A DNA stretch of 64,000 nt from Leucocoprinus leucothites (taxonomy: Eukaryota; Basidiomycota; Agaricomycetes; Agaricales; Agaricaceae), in assembly GCA_013368445.1 (NCBI GenBank), contig JAACJO010000008.1:1-64000 (forward strand). Reading direction: 5' to 3'. The notes under the pieces are model-generated. The model searched no databases, had not been told where the DNA came from, and was given only the letters and a program-made list of their open reading frames with translations. Below, piece after piece: positions 54,261 to 64,000 of this stretch. The position numbers and the translations under genes are program-made. The first letter of the stretch is position 1, and each line of letters opens with the position of its first letter.

Positions 54261-57200
54261 TCATACACAGAGATCGGACTCAAAGGAAAAGAAGAGAGAT
54301 GAAATAAGAGAGTATAGTTCACCTTCATTTGGTTTGGCGGGCACAGGAGCTTGAGGCAGTGGTGGACATGTGTTATGGTTGGTAAAAGCAAAAGCAGCCG
54401 GGTTCTTTTTCAAGAACTTGACAAGGAACTCGTATTGAGGGAAAGCACACTGCATCCATTGAGTGCGGAAGGGATAGAGGGGGCAGTAACACAGGATATG
54501 ATGTTGTGTTTCCAGGTGATGGCCACAACAACAGGACTTAGGCTCAAGGGGGAAGAACCTCTCATGATAAGCTCCAATAGGATCATGATTGAGGATGGCG
54601 CAGGACATACATGCACATAATGATGGCGATTCATTGGCTAAGGGAAGCCAGGTACCCCCCTTGACGTAAGCGGGGGTGAGGAACTTGCGATTCTTTTTTG
54701 AAAGAAGGAAACCGCTGCCGCGGTACCTCTTCTTCCAGAAAGTGGACTCCCAGGATTTCTGGCAGTCGTTGGTGATTTTGTGTCGCAAGAAGTCGAGAGT
54801 AGCGCCTAATCGAGGGGGGGCGTGTATGCGTGTGGTGGTGACATCCTTGTGGACTTTGAGGTGGGGCTTCCAGTGCCATTTGGAAGGGACATCCCAGAAG
54901 TCAATAGAATGAGAAGGTTTGGCCATGAGCCAGTTGGATAAGAGTCGGCAGACTTGGATAGAGTGTGATTGGCTCGAGTGTATAGAGGGATTGACTGCTA
55001 GCTTGGCTGCTGGGAGACAGTTGGTGATGAGGATGATGTGGTCGCAATGAAGAGAAATGGCCTTGGCAATGCCAATACGAATGGAGTATAGTTCGGCATC
55101 AGTAGATGATGCTCGACCACTAGCCTGTTTTGCATGGGACACTTGCTGTCTGCCGCAATATAAATGTGCCGCCGAAACCGCCTGAAGGGAGCCTACAAGT
55201 GGAACAGAAGCATCAGTAACAACCAAAATACAATTGTGATCAGAAGAAGAGGAGGAAAAAGCTGAATCGAGAGATGATACATGTTTATACATTTCATGTT
55301 TATCCGAGCGATTGCAGGGGTGAAAGTGAATAGAATCGGGAAAGATGTCCATAAGACGAGATCCAGGCTTTGATTCAGAAGCAAATGGAGAAAAGGAGTC
55401 AGAAAGATGAGAAAGAGAACTATCTACATCAATAAGAGGGCCTTTGACTTTAGCTTTTTTGGCCGGAGTGAGAAGGCGAAGCGATTGGGGATGAGGGGAG
55501 GAGTTAAGAGAGAAACTGTCAGATAAAAGAGAACGTATTGCATGATTAGAGGGTAAAGTAGAGACTCGATATGATGAATGAATAGCTAATTTACGAAGAT
55601 GGAGGTGGATTGGAATAAGTCCAGCAATGCTTTCAGTGCCGCCTGATGGGGAAGTACGGAAGGCGCCTGTGATCCAGAGAGCCACGCGTCTTTGCATAGA
55701 TGATAAGGACTTAAGAAGTACCTTGTTGCAAGCGCCTTCAAAGTACCAGAGTCGGAATCCATACATGGCAACAGGGACAACGCATGACCTATAGAGCAGA
55801 CGTTTTTGTAGAGGGAGGAGACCTCGGGTGGAGTTGTCTAGCATACTCATAGCTTTCACTGTGGATAGTGCTTTGGTAGAATAATACCAGACGTGTTCTT
55901 GAATGATAGTCGACAGTCGAAATAGAAACCTAAGTAACGCCAAACACGTTTAGGATGTAGTATAGGACCGCCAACATCAGATAAATCAAGGGGGGATTAG
56001 AATTGTTATGACGTCGGGAGAAATGAAAGACCTCAGATTTATTGTGTTCAACGACAAGCCCGAGATCAGTGCAAATGGAGTTAATGATGGAATAAGCTGA
56101 TTTGAGGGAGGAGATAGTGTCAGTATAATTCTTCACTTGAGATATACAAAGCCCATCATCGACAAATGATAAAAGGGAAGAAGGAATAGATTGTAGTCGA
56201 GCACGTTGGTCGAACATGAACATGAGGGGCGCTAGATAGAGTATGGATAGAATGGGTAATAAAGCAGAGCCTTGCCCTACGCCAACATCTGCATCATGGG
56301 CATCAGATAGGAAGGTGTTCCACATGAATTGAGTGGATTGACCTATGAGGTAGTGTGAAAAGAAGTTGACGAGTACTGGGGCAAACCCCTGTCATCGTAG
56401 AATGTTGGTAAGGATTTTGTGGTTTAGGGAGGGGAAGAATTGGGCGATATCAAAAGCACAGACACTGGTAATCATACCTTTAGCCCATCCAGCCCGAATG
56501 ATATGAGTGAGGAACACTCCTGCATCCTCAGTGGATCATTGGATAACTCCGCCCATTTGATTGGGGTGGAGAATATCTAGAGATACCACTTTGTACTGCA
56601 TGCAGCGAGCAATCATCTTCTTGATTAATTTACCTAAAGTGTTTAATAGGACAATGGGACGAAACGCTTTCGGTGTGTCATAGGCCGGTTTGTTCGGCTT
56701 GGGAATGATGATAGAGACTGAGTCCTTGAAGTGACTCGGCCAATAAGAGAGACGTACACACGTGTTAGCAATGAGTATTATGTTTTTGAGGCATTCATTG
56801 TGGGCGACAATGGACTTTAGATGTTTCCAGGAGACGTGATCAGGCCCGGGTGCTGAGGAGTTAGCGCATGAAGAGAGGGATTCGGTGAGTTCTAGGACAG
56901 AGAAGTTTGCCCAGGAACAGGGGGGAAGGGATTTTAATTCATTTAGAATATTAGAGCTTACCGGTCAACCGGATGCTGAGTTGTATGATGAATGGAGTGC
57001 ATTCCATAGATCCAGAAGATCATTGCAAGGACATCCTTGATAGTGGATACCCTCAATGGCAGGGAGTTTGCGTTGTTTTACCCATTCCATAAGGTCCCAG
57101 GGTCGCTTGTTGGTCAATGCAATTTCATGGATGCATGCATCAAAGAAAGAACGTTTAGCAGCTCAAGTAGCTGCTCTGAATGCCCACCAATCTTTACGAT

Positions 57201-58212
57201 CCTTTGTTCTTCTGTAGGTAAGAAGAGTCTCAGAGCAGTGGGGGTTCCACCATTCCTTTGACCAGTTAGTAATCCATACAATCTTAGAGTTTGTATTCCA
57301 TGAATCATTAAAGATGCGAGAAATGGAGTCAGAGATATCGTTCAGACAAGAGGTAGAATGAATGTCCAAGCAGTCAAGAGCCACTAGATGCTCAGAGACT
57401 TGGGAAGTGAAAGCTGTCTCTTCATCGCTATCTTTCGGTATTACACGTTTTTTATAATTAATATAATCTGGATGGATTGGAAGATCCATAATCAAAGGTG
57501 CGTGATCCGATGGAAGCCTCGAATTAACATCGATAATATGGGGGGTGGAATTGTTAGTGCAAAAGATGAGATCGATAACCGAATTGTCATGACTTTCAAT
57601 GGAAGAGAAATGAGTCGGGGATAATGAGGTCGGTGAAGACCTTGTGAGATTGAAGCCATCAACCAACTCTGTTAGAGTTATAGCTGACATAGGGATGTAA
57701 GTAGCTGAAGGGTCCCATTCTGGAGATTGACAATTAAAATCTCCTCCCATATAAATAATATTAGGGATGTCGATGAAGTTCGTTGAAAGGAAATTGATCG
57801 CCAATGAGGACGAGTCAGAGTATATGTTAAGTAGATGAATATAGTTACCCTGGTTGAATAGTCCCAAGATTTGTATGTCACGATGGTTGACCCACTCTTG
57901 TCAAAGAATGGGTCTCATGCGGAGTAGCCGTCTGTGAACATAAGTCAGAGTATGGGGTCAGGGGTCATTAGGCTTGGTAGGGCGAACCATACACAGCCAC
58001 TCAGGATGAATAGGAGCACCTATGACATCGTCCCCTTCAGGGTTAGTCGTAGAGGGTGCTTTTCAAATATAATTCCATGGAGGTTCCTGTAGAAAAATGA
58101 TATCGAAGTCCAGCTTTTTGGACTCGAGTATGGTATCAACCAGGGCGTAAGAGCGTCCCACGTTTTGCAAATAGATACGAACAGAAGAGATAGGTTTGTT
58201 CTTACCAGACAT
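54261..58212 (-). pseudogene. Family-A LINE ORF2 (inner element)
   Basis: Starts MSGKNKPISSVRIYLQNVG at ATG 58210-58212. The endonuclease spans roughly residues 10-240 (IIFLQEPPWNY, IIYMGGDFNCQSPEWDP, RLPSDHAPLIMDLP). The RT spans roughly residues 430-760 (RPIVLLNTLGKLIKKMIARC, VCAFDIAQFFPSLNHKI, FVDDGLCISQVKNY). The connection (SCVVPVAMYGFRLWYFEG) and RNase H (LVVTDASVP; SSTDAELYSIRIGIAKAI; ILITNCLPA, where other copies have the catalytic-type ILITDCLPA) follow. The C-terminus has a Cys/His motif (CCCGHHLETQHHILCYC). Stops at several former Arg codons and a frameshift near 55930 inactivate it. The distal 560 codons (55943-54261) are open. Confidence 0.87.
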
Positions 58213-58214
58213 AT

Positions 58215-61010
58215 TTAAACAGCAACTCCACCACTGGAGCGATTGGAATTGGCGCAAATGACACGTGCAGTGCATGATTCGGCAGCTTTGTTTGAGTGCC
58301 AGGCTCGGTCGAACCTGTTCCTCCAGAATGGACATTTGGTGTTGTTTGCATGATGATCACCTTTGCAGTTCAAGCATTTGAAGTTCTCCAGGTGAGGACA
58401 TGGGGTGCCCTCAGGAGTGGCATTATGGGGGGGATTGGATTTGGGGTTGGCCTTACAACACCAGGCCATGGATCGATGGTTTTCAATGCAATGAGGGCCA
58501 CCACAAATTTGACAGTGTGCACCAAGGGTGCGACACACATGAGTGGGATGACCCCACCACCAGCAGTTCCTGCACTGTGCAATGCTGGGATGCATACTAG
58601 TAGCACAGATGGTTCCGATATGTCGACCAAAATTAATGGTATGGTTGACCAACGTCTTGGCCTTAGTACCATTTTGGGAGTCCCAGATGTTGAACCACAC
58701 GACAGCCATGTCCAACTTTGGGGAGGCTTTCATGACACAAGGATGTGCAGCAAGGATAATGTTCTCAAACAAAGATGATTGCCCAAGGGCTTGTTCAACG
58801 AATGCCGGAGAGAGAGGGTTGGAAGAATTGGCCACCCAGTAAGGGACACTGACGATTTTGAGGAATGATTTGGACTGTGGGAGACAAGGCTCGATAGGGA
58901 TGGCGTCTCCTAATTGCCAGGCTTTCTTGAGCCAGGATTTGATGGTTTCAAGGTCAGTGGGAGAAGCGACACCTGATGTAGTGATCGATATGCTGTTGTA
59001 TGATTCACGAACTGATTCGACGCGAAGTTTGGACTGAGCGGCAGTAAGACCGTGATTACAGAATTTGGCTGCCTTGTTAAAATCTTTAATTCAGTCAGCG
59101 ATGATATTTCCCTCGAAAGGGATAAGGACTTGACGATGGGTGGGCCCATGTGTAGTCATTTTGGATTTAGTGCGTTGAGCACCTGAGGATGTTGATTCGG
59201 GGGCCTGCAGTTGGGCGCTCCCAAAACCTGCCTTGTACATAGCAAGGACTTTGTTGTAAGATAATTCAGGGAAGGCAAGTATCATTTCTTGCATCTTAAC
59301 CCCGTTGATACTAGATGAGGAATTGGAAGAGGAAGTCACTGGCTGGACACCCCGTCGGGTGGCATCAGCAAACGACACATTCTTCTTGTTGAAATATTCT
59401 GTAAGGGGTTTGGTGGGTGCCTTATGGTCAGGAGGGGGAATGGGGGGCGGCATGTCAGAGGCACCCTTGGGGTTAGGTTTTGATGGCTGAGCCTGGCCAT
59501 CAGAGGAAGAGCGCCCAACTGAGCGCTCAAGGTTTCCATTCCCGTTCCTTGGGGTCATGTGATTGGAAGGAGGAGAAGGGGCCCGGGAGATGCAAATAGG
59601 ACCAGAGGGCTTAGAAGACGTAACGTCATTCTTTGCCTTCAGGGGGCCTGACACGGACAAAATGTCACATGTCTTGCCAGAAGACGTAAAGTCATTCTGG
59701 GGGAGGGGAGGGGTGCCCTTGCCGGGAGGGGCTTGATCGATGTTCATTTGGTTGTCATCGATGCGATCTGTAGGGTTAGTTTGCCCAACGACAATGCCGG
59801 GCGGAAATATGAGGGTAGGGATGGTAGATGGGGGTGGTTTACGTGCCTTTTTTCCCTTCCCCTTACCCTTAGGAGGGGGGGAAGAGTCCGTCATGGGAAT
59901 ATCCGAGGGAGGACTATAATAGTGCCTCAATGCTTCTGTGATCATGAGTCCGCTTTCACCGTTAATAGGTAGGTGGTCCCATCCTGACTCAAACATAGTA
60001 GTGAGCAGACAATAGATTGGTTCCCCCATTTGAGGAAACCTTGGGTCTTTTTCACCGGGCTGCAATCTGAGAGCGGCGCGGTGTCTGAAAAAATTTGTGA
60101 TATATTTAAGTGCCTCGAGCACTTTGAAGGCAGCTTCACCAACAATAACAGTTTCTTCAGTGGCTGTGTTGGATGGATCCTTGAGATCCAGGAGATGTGG
60201 CTGTGCAGGCCTAGGCTCCTGCAGCTGTGCAGTGATGTCACCAGTGACATCATGTGTGACGTCAGGTGTGACATCATTAGAGTTAGAAGAACTGGCAAAA
60301 AAGGTTGCCGGAGTACCGGATGGTACAGCATCTGCTGACTCAGCGGATCCATGGATCACATGAGGCAGCCTTGAGGTGGGTGGGGGTCCAAAGAACCTAT
60401 TGGTAGGTACCCCATTGTTGAATACCCCATCCTCTTGGTCGCCCCACGCGTCTCCACAAGAGTCCAAGTTAAGAGGATCTAGTGGTTAAAGCTCACCTAT
60501 AAATCCCTCCCCAAAGGGGTGGAAAGGGATAGGCAATTTGACACCATCATATGTGCTCATTGACGCAGCTCTTGAGATGGCCTTGGGAGTGGTATCCAAC
60601 CCTCGACGAACAGCACGAGCGTGAGCTCGTTTAGTACATGAAGAGGGAGGAGGAGGGGTTCTAAGGGAGGAATATGATGCTGCACGAGAGAGTACAGCAG
60701 GGGTACGTGTAGGAGAGGAAGGTGTTGAGGATTCAGATGAATCAGATTCACTCTCACCGCTTTCTTCTTCGTCAGATCCAGCCCTAGACGAAGCGGCAGA
60801 CTTGGCATCGTCATGTACGGAATGTCTCATCAATTTGATAGAGAGTGCGGGCGAATTAGAGCGATCGCGCTTGTAGGCTGAGACATGTGTTTCAGTGTTG
60901 ACGATATTAATTGGGTCCAAAGACGGCGGAGGGGTACCCTTAAGGTCCACCCAGTGCGATGGTGCAGTCATAGTGGTATAATTCGTAGTCAGTATGTATG
61001 TAGACACCAT
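58215..61010 (-). pseudogene. Family-A LINE ORF1 (inner element), two stops
   Basis: 932 codons from ATG 61008-61010 (MVSTYILTTNYTTMTAPSHW) to TAA 58215-58217. Layout: Ser/Glu-rich acidic N-terminus; GEGFIGEL followed by TAA at 60486; the DVTHDVTGDI repeat (60232-60280); FKVLEALKYITNFFRHRAAL (about 60110); a Lys/Gly/Pro-rich basic stretch (KGKGKGKKARKPPP, about 59850); NKKNVSFADATRRGVQ (about 59380); TGA at 59091-59093, where Arg is expected; then the conserved WFNIWDSQNGTKAKTLVN block and three zinc knuckles (58600-58320). Apart from those two stops the frame is continuous. A nucleocapsid-like RNA-binding role is inferred. Confidence 0.85.
60232..60280. repeat. 12-bp CRE-like tandem repeat in LINE ORF1, four units
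   Basis: Four units of GTGAYRTCANNN, including one perfect TGACGTCA palindrome. The same array has four units at 44177-44220 and six at 61598-61670. It encodes D-[VI]-T-[PHG] tetrapeptides. Confidence 0.8.
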
Positions 61011-61597
61011 CAAAGAAATTGATGATGGTGGTTAGAGGGAAAGGAGGATGACATAAAGTCATTCTGGGGGAGAGGAAGGGTACCCTCAGTGGGAGGGGCT
61101 TGGTCGATGTTCATTCATTCATCATTGATCCAAGCTGTGGGGTTAGTTTGCCCGACAACAATGCCAGGCAGAAATAGGGGGGTAGGGATGATAGACAGAG
61201 AAGGTTTATGCACCTTTTTCCCCTTCTCTTTACCCTTAGGAGGGGGGAAGAATCCATCATGGGGATATCGGAAGGAGGGCTGTAATAATGCCTCAATGCT
61301 TCAATGATAGTAAGTCCGCTTTTGCCGTTGATGGGTAAGCAGTCCTAGCCTGTCTCAAACATAGTGGTGAGTAAGCAATAAATTGGTTCCCCCATTTGGA
61401 GAACCCTTGGGTCTTTCTTGCTGGGCCACAATCCAAGAGCGGCGTGGTGTTTGAAAAAATTTGTAACATATTTAAGTGCCTCGAGCACTTTGAAGGCAGC
61501 TTCACCGACAATAACAGTTTCTTTGGTGGCAGTGTTAGATGGATCCTTAAGATCCGGAAGATGTGGCTGTGCAGGCCTGGGCTCCTGCGGCTGTGCA

Positions 61598-61670
61598 GTG
61601 ATGTCACCAGTGACATCATGTGTGATGTCAGGTGTGATGTCATGTGTGATGTCAGGTGTGATGTCATTAG
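61598..61670. repeat. 12-bp CRE-like tandem repeat, six units
   Basis: Expanded version of 60232-60280: two extra 12-bp units of GTGATGTCAGGT and GTGATGTCATGT. Frame is kept. Confidence 0.8.
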
Positions 61671-62448
61671 TATTAGAAGATCCGGCAAAGAAGGTAGCCG
61701 GAGTACCGGTTGGCACAGCATTCGCTGACTCAGCAGATCCATGGATCGCATGAGGCAGCCTTGAGGTGGATGGGGGTCCAAAGAACTGAGTGGTAGGTTC
61801 CCCATTTCTGAGAATCCCATCCTCTTGGTCACTCCATGCGTCCCCGCATCAAATTGAGAGGATCAGGGGGATTTAACTTACCTAGGAATCCCTCACCAAA
61901 GGAGCGGAAAGGAATAGGCAATTTGAAGCCATCATATGTGCTCATTGACACTGTTCTTGATATGGCTTTAGGCGTAGTGTCCAGTCGGTGAGCATCACAA
62001 GCACGAGCTCACTTAGTGCGCAATGATGGTGGAGGGGGAGTTCTAAGGGAAGAGTGTGATGCTATACGTGAAAGCACAGCAGGAGCAGTAGTAGGGGATG
62101 GTGGGGTCGAGGCATTAGACGAATCAGAATCACTCTCACCACTTTCTTCTTCATCAGAGCCAGCTCTGGATGAGGCGGCGGACTTGGCATCGTCATGGAC
62201 AGAATGCCTGGACGATTTGATAGAGAGCGCTGGCAATAGAGAGCAGTCACACTTGCTGAATAAGACACGTGTTTTGGTGCCAGTGATGTTCATAGGGTCT
62301 GAAGATGGTAGTGGAGTACCCTTAAGGTTCACCCAATGTGATGGTGCAGTCATATTGGTAGAATTCGTAGTCAATGTAGTATAAAGCACCATCAAAGAAA
62401 TCAATGATGGTGGTAAGAGGGAAAGGAAAGGATGTACCTTGGGAGGTT

Positions 62449-63015
62449 CGACCACAATCTTCATCCTGAGCACTGGGCTGCTGTGAAGCATCTTCTGCAC
62501 TATCTAAAGGGCACAAGTAATTACTATTAGAATAAGCATTAACTATGGTGTCGTTCCATAGGCGCTAGTAGGTTAGACTGGGGGCCGAAGGAACCTGGAA
62601 GATGTATTCAAGGTGGAACACAACAAGGTGATAACCTTGCCGTGTTTATAACTTATATACAAGACATACAGATCAACTGTATAGTACCTAAAGATGAACA
62701 AACAAGTGTAGTACTATACACACACAAACAGGATATACATAGAAGGATGCTAAACATAGTCAATGGCTGAGGAGGCCAAGATCCCCAAGGACCCCAAGAC
62801 CTCCAAGAAGACTGAACATGGCCAAGATGGCTGACTTACCTGAGATGACTGAGTCTGGTCAGATTACCCTCCTCTAACAATTACAAACTCATTTACAAGG
62901 GCTGTGAAGCTGAGGAGCTCTTTCTGACCTACACAGATACTTCCCATGGTGGTTGTAAGCAAACTGGTCACTCTACAGGTGGATATGTGACTCTGGTATG
63001 TGGTGGGGCTGTAGG
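62449..63015 (+). pseudogene. Copia RNase H remnant, split by a solo LTR
   Basis: Continues the copia Pol at 48406: FDHNLHPEHWAAVKHLLHYL, then the solo LTR 62525-62879, then NYKLIYKGCEAEELFLTYTD and a GGYVTLVCGGAVG block near 62980-63010. Removing the LTR and one ATTAC restores LKGTSNYKLIYKG in frame. The expected C-terminal residues after GGAV are missing; the copia LTR starts at 63016. Confidence 0.8.
62525..62879 (-). repeat. Solo LTR (355 bp) in copia RNase H
   Basis: On the minus strand TGTTAGAGGAGG...TTCTAATA, flanked by ATTAC (62520-62524 and 62880-62884). The start pairs with TCTAATA as a decayed TCTAACA. A TGTATATAAGTT box lies at about 62650. It is a different LTR family from gypsy1 and copia. 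Confidence 0.75.
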
Positions 63016-63695
63016 TGTTAGATGTGCTCTGGACAGTCTACAAGTATTTGTGATTGATTTGTTGATGTGTGAAGTTAGAGTTGATGCAGAGGTTGCTTAG
63101 TCAGTTGTAGATCACCTGACTGCATGTTCTGTCGAAGCAGCAATGGGGAGCATAGTGGTGAAGGTAGACAACATAGTCGAGACTCACTTTTACTAGGCAG
63201 TAACTGCTATGGGAGTTGTATGAGAGTAGTAGTTGCGACTGAGAGTATAGAATTGACTATAGAATATTGAAGAAAATACAAGGTATTTATACTAAAGAGT
63301 TCGAATAATTTCTACTATAAAGAGAGTATTACACCATCGTTTTGAGATGGTAAAGGGTATAAGTAAAACATATAGTGAAACATGTATAGTCCGCACGAAG
63401 TATTGGTGTGTAAACATAGTGGTATCTAATAATAGAATGCATATGTCATAATTGAGAGTGAACACTAACATAGCAGTGTGTAAACACGCATGTGATTCAA
63501 CATGTTCAACTCTCCTGTGGACGCTTTCTTGACTCTCAGTCATTTACAGTTGTCCACAGGTGAGTACAAGTCTCTATCTTGTTAATACAGTCATTTACAG
63601 TTGTCCACAGATTCCTGTGTGAGTTGTGAGCTGTCTGGGTGATTTCTCTGGTTTCTAGGACCTCTGACACATCCCCTGTGCATCACCTTCTAACA
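63016..63695 (+). repeat. Copia LTR interrupted by a solo LTR and carrying a 51-bp duplication
   Basis: TGTTAGATGTGC at 63016 to CACCTTCTAACA at 63695. Without the solo LTR (63130-63502 plus 5 bp) and a 51-bp insertion near 63540-63590, its length returns to the 251 bp of 26175-26425. The extra 51 bp consist of a second copy of CAGTCATTTACAGTTGTCCA(CAG) plus 28 bp of new sequence. Confidence 0.85.
63130..63502. repeat. Solo LTR (373 bp) in the copia LTR
   Basis: TGTCGAAGCAGC...GATTCAACA flanked by TGTTC (63125-63129 and 63503-63507). TG...CA ends and a 5-bp duplication define it. No other copy lies in the window. Orientation is not certain. Confidence 0.85.
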
Positions 63696-63747
63696 GGTTA
63701 TGGGCCCTGGCCTCTAGAAGCCTCAGACAACGACTTTTGCCCCATTT
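63696..63747 (+). mobile_element. Primer-binding site and leader of a second copia copy
   Basis: GGTTATGGGCCC directly after the LTR, then CTCTAGAAGCCTCAGACAAC as at 26440-26460. This LTR therefore ends one copia internal region and begins another. The leader is cut by LINE insertions at 63748. Confidence 0.8.
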
Positions 63748-63825
63748 TTTTTTTTTTTTTTTAAATCAATGAATTTATATAGCGGTGCTCGATCACAGTC
63801 CGCTTTCAACTAAATATTACACACA
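63748..63825 (-). mobile_element. Extremely 5'-truncated family-A LINE (78 bp)
   Basis: Only the poly-A tail and about 60 bp of 3' terminus, flanked by CCCCATTT (63740-63747 and 63826-63833). Confidence 0.85.
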
Positions 63826-63833
63826 CCCCATTT

Positions 63834-64000
63834 CTTTTTTTTTTTTTTATTTAAAAAAATCAATGAATTTATATAGCGGTGCTTGATTGCAGTCCACTTT
63901 CAACTAAATATTACAAATAGACGGTACACTACAGCAAGCTGGGGTACATGAAGTGGTCGAAGACTGCTTGAGACAAAGACTATACACAATTAGTCCAGCA
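63834..64000 (-). mobile_element. Family-A LINE 3' end, cut by the window edge
   Basis: Poly-A tail and 3' UTR on the minus strand (TTTATATAGCGGTGCTTGAT region), continuing beyond the window. It lies only 8 bp beyond the preceding truncated copy. Confidence 0.85.

Larger units (their letters stand above)
54056..61050 (-). mobile_element. Complete family-A LINE (inner element), APE/RT/RNase H type
   Basis: 6995 bp on the minus strand: 40-nt leader, ORF1 61010-58215, ORF2 58212-54261, about 200-bp 3' UTR and poly-A. The target duplication ACATARAGTCATTCT is at 54041-54055 and 61051-61065 (one G/A mismatch). It is the structural reference for the family in this window. Domain order with RNase H after the RT is like fungal Tad1-group elements; the clade assignment is an inference. 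Confidence 0.93.
52575..62392 (-). pseudogene. Family-A LINE ORF1 (outer element), split by the inner LINE
   Basis: Starts at ATG 62390-62392 (MVLYTTLTTNSTNMTAPSHW), 42 bases from the element's 5' end. It runs to 61066, is interrupted by the inner LINE, and resumes at 54055 to TAA 52575-52577 (GGVAV). It has a Ser/Asp/Glu-rich N-terminus, an expanded DITPDITHDITPDITHD repeat (61598-61670), a Pro-rich middle, and C-terminal knuckles CRNCWWWGHPTHAC, CQICGGPHHVENH and CLNCKGNHHANDTKC. Several stops and frame breaks, for example at 53292-53294. Confidence 0.75.
48407..62434 (-). mobile_element. Family-A LINE, full length, split by another family-A LINE
   Basis: 5' terminus at 62434, poly-A at 48407. 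The 14-bp duplication TACCTTGGGAGGTT lies at 48393-48406 and 62435-62448. It is inserted in copia RNase H; excision restores YLGRFDHNLHPEHW in frame. The inner element 54056-61050 splits its ORF1. Own length is about 7.0 kb, matching the inner copy. Confidence 0.95.

Noticed and set aside
63552..63590. 31-nt GTGAGT...ACAG segment as a real intron
   Set aside because: It lies in an LTR with no coding frame and is absent from the other two LTR copies; the splice-like ends are probably chance.
1..64000. tRNA, rRNA or CRISPR arrays
   Set aside because: I saw no cloverleaf-like conserved boxes, no rRNA-like sequence and no regularly spaced short repeats with unique spacers; all repeats are explained by transposable elements.

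Overview
The window is a fungal nuclear chromosome segment, most likely from an Agaricomycete (Basidiomycota). Two ordinary host genes sit at the left edge. They are the C-terminal part of an NF-YA/HAP2 CCAAT-binding subunit (2-913, +) and a spliced gene of unknown function (1056-1826, -). Both have a 51-nt intron with consensus ends. From about 2.3 kb to the right end, everything I can assign is transposable elements, mostly broken and nested in one another.

Layout of the repeat island. (i) About 2.3-6.9 kb: fragments of an ORF1-only LINE (called family B here), one split by an LTR. (ii) About 6.9-20.1 kb: remains of a Ty3/gypsy element (gypsy2: leader plus Gag). It is broken first by an intact Tc1/mariner copy (7082-8674) and then by a complete Ty3/gypsy element (gypsy1, 11413-19607). 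Gypsy1 has 559-bp LTRs, a CAATT target duplication, gag and pol on the minus strand, and an extra spliced gene on the opposite strand. (iii) 20.1-26.1 kb: an autonomous LINE (family A: ORF1 plus endonuclease/RT/RNase H ORF2), interrupted by two solo LTRs. (iv) 26.2-34.4 kb: a Ty1/copia LTR and gag, a family-B LINE that holds a hAT transposon, an inverted family-B fragment and a second copia gag. (v) 34.4-47.4 kb: more family-A copies, one holding the second mariner copy (39681-41273) and a truncated LINE, then another family-B copy. (vi) 47.4-64.0 kb: a copia integrase/RNase H remnant split by a family-A LINE (48407-62434), which is itself split by a complete family-A LINE (54056-61050). Copia resumes at 62449, reaches its LTR and runs straight into a second copia leader, which holds further LINE insertions.

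Target-site duplications give a relative chronology. The mariner copies are almost identical, have intact transposase genes and look young. The retroelements carry many in-frame stops, often at former CGA codons, as expected from C-to-T decay at CpG.

The most interesting signals are: an antisense, spliced gene inside gypsy1 encoding a charged coiled coil plus a Gal4-type Zn2Cys6 cluster; a 'half-LINE' family that shares both termini with the autonomous LINE but lacks ORF2; mariner arms that each look like a complete MITE; a variable 12-bp CRE-like repeat inside LINE ORF1; and a two-nucleotide stop/restart junction between the LINE ORFs.
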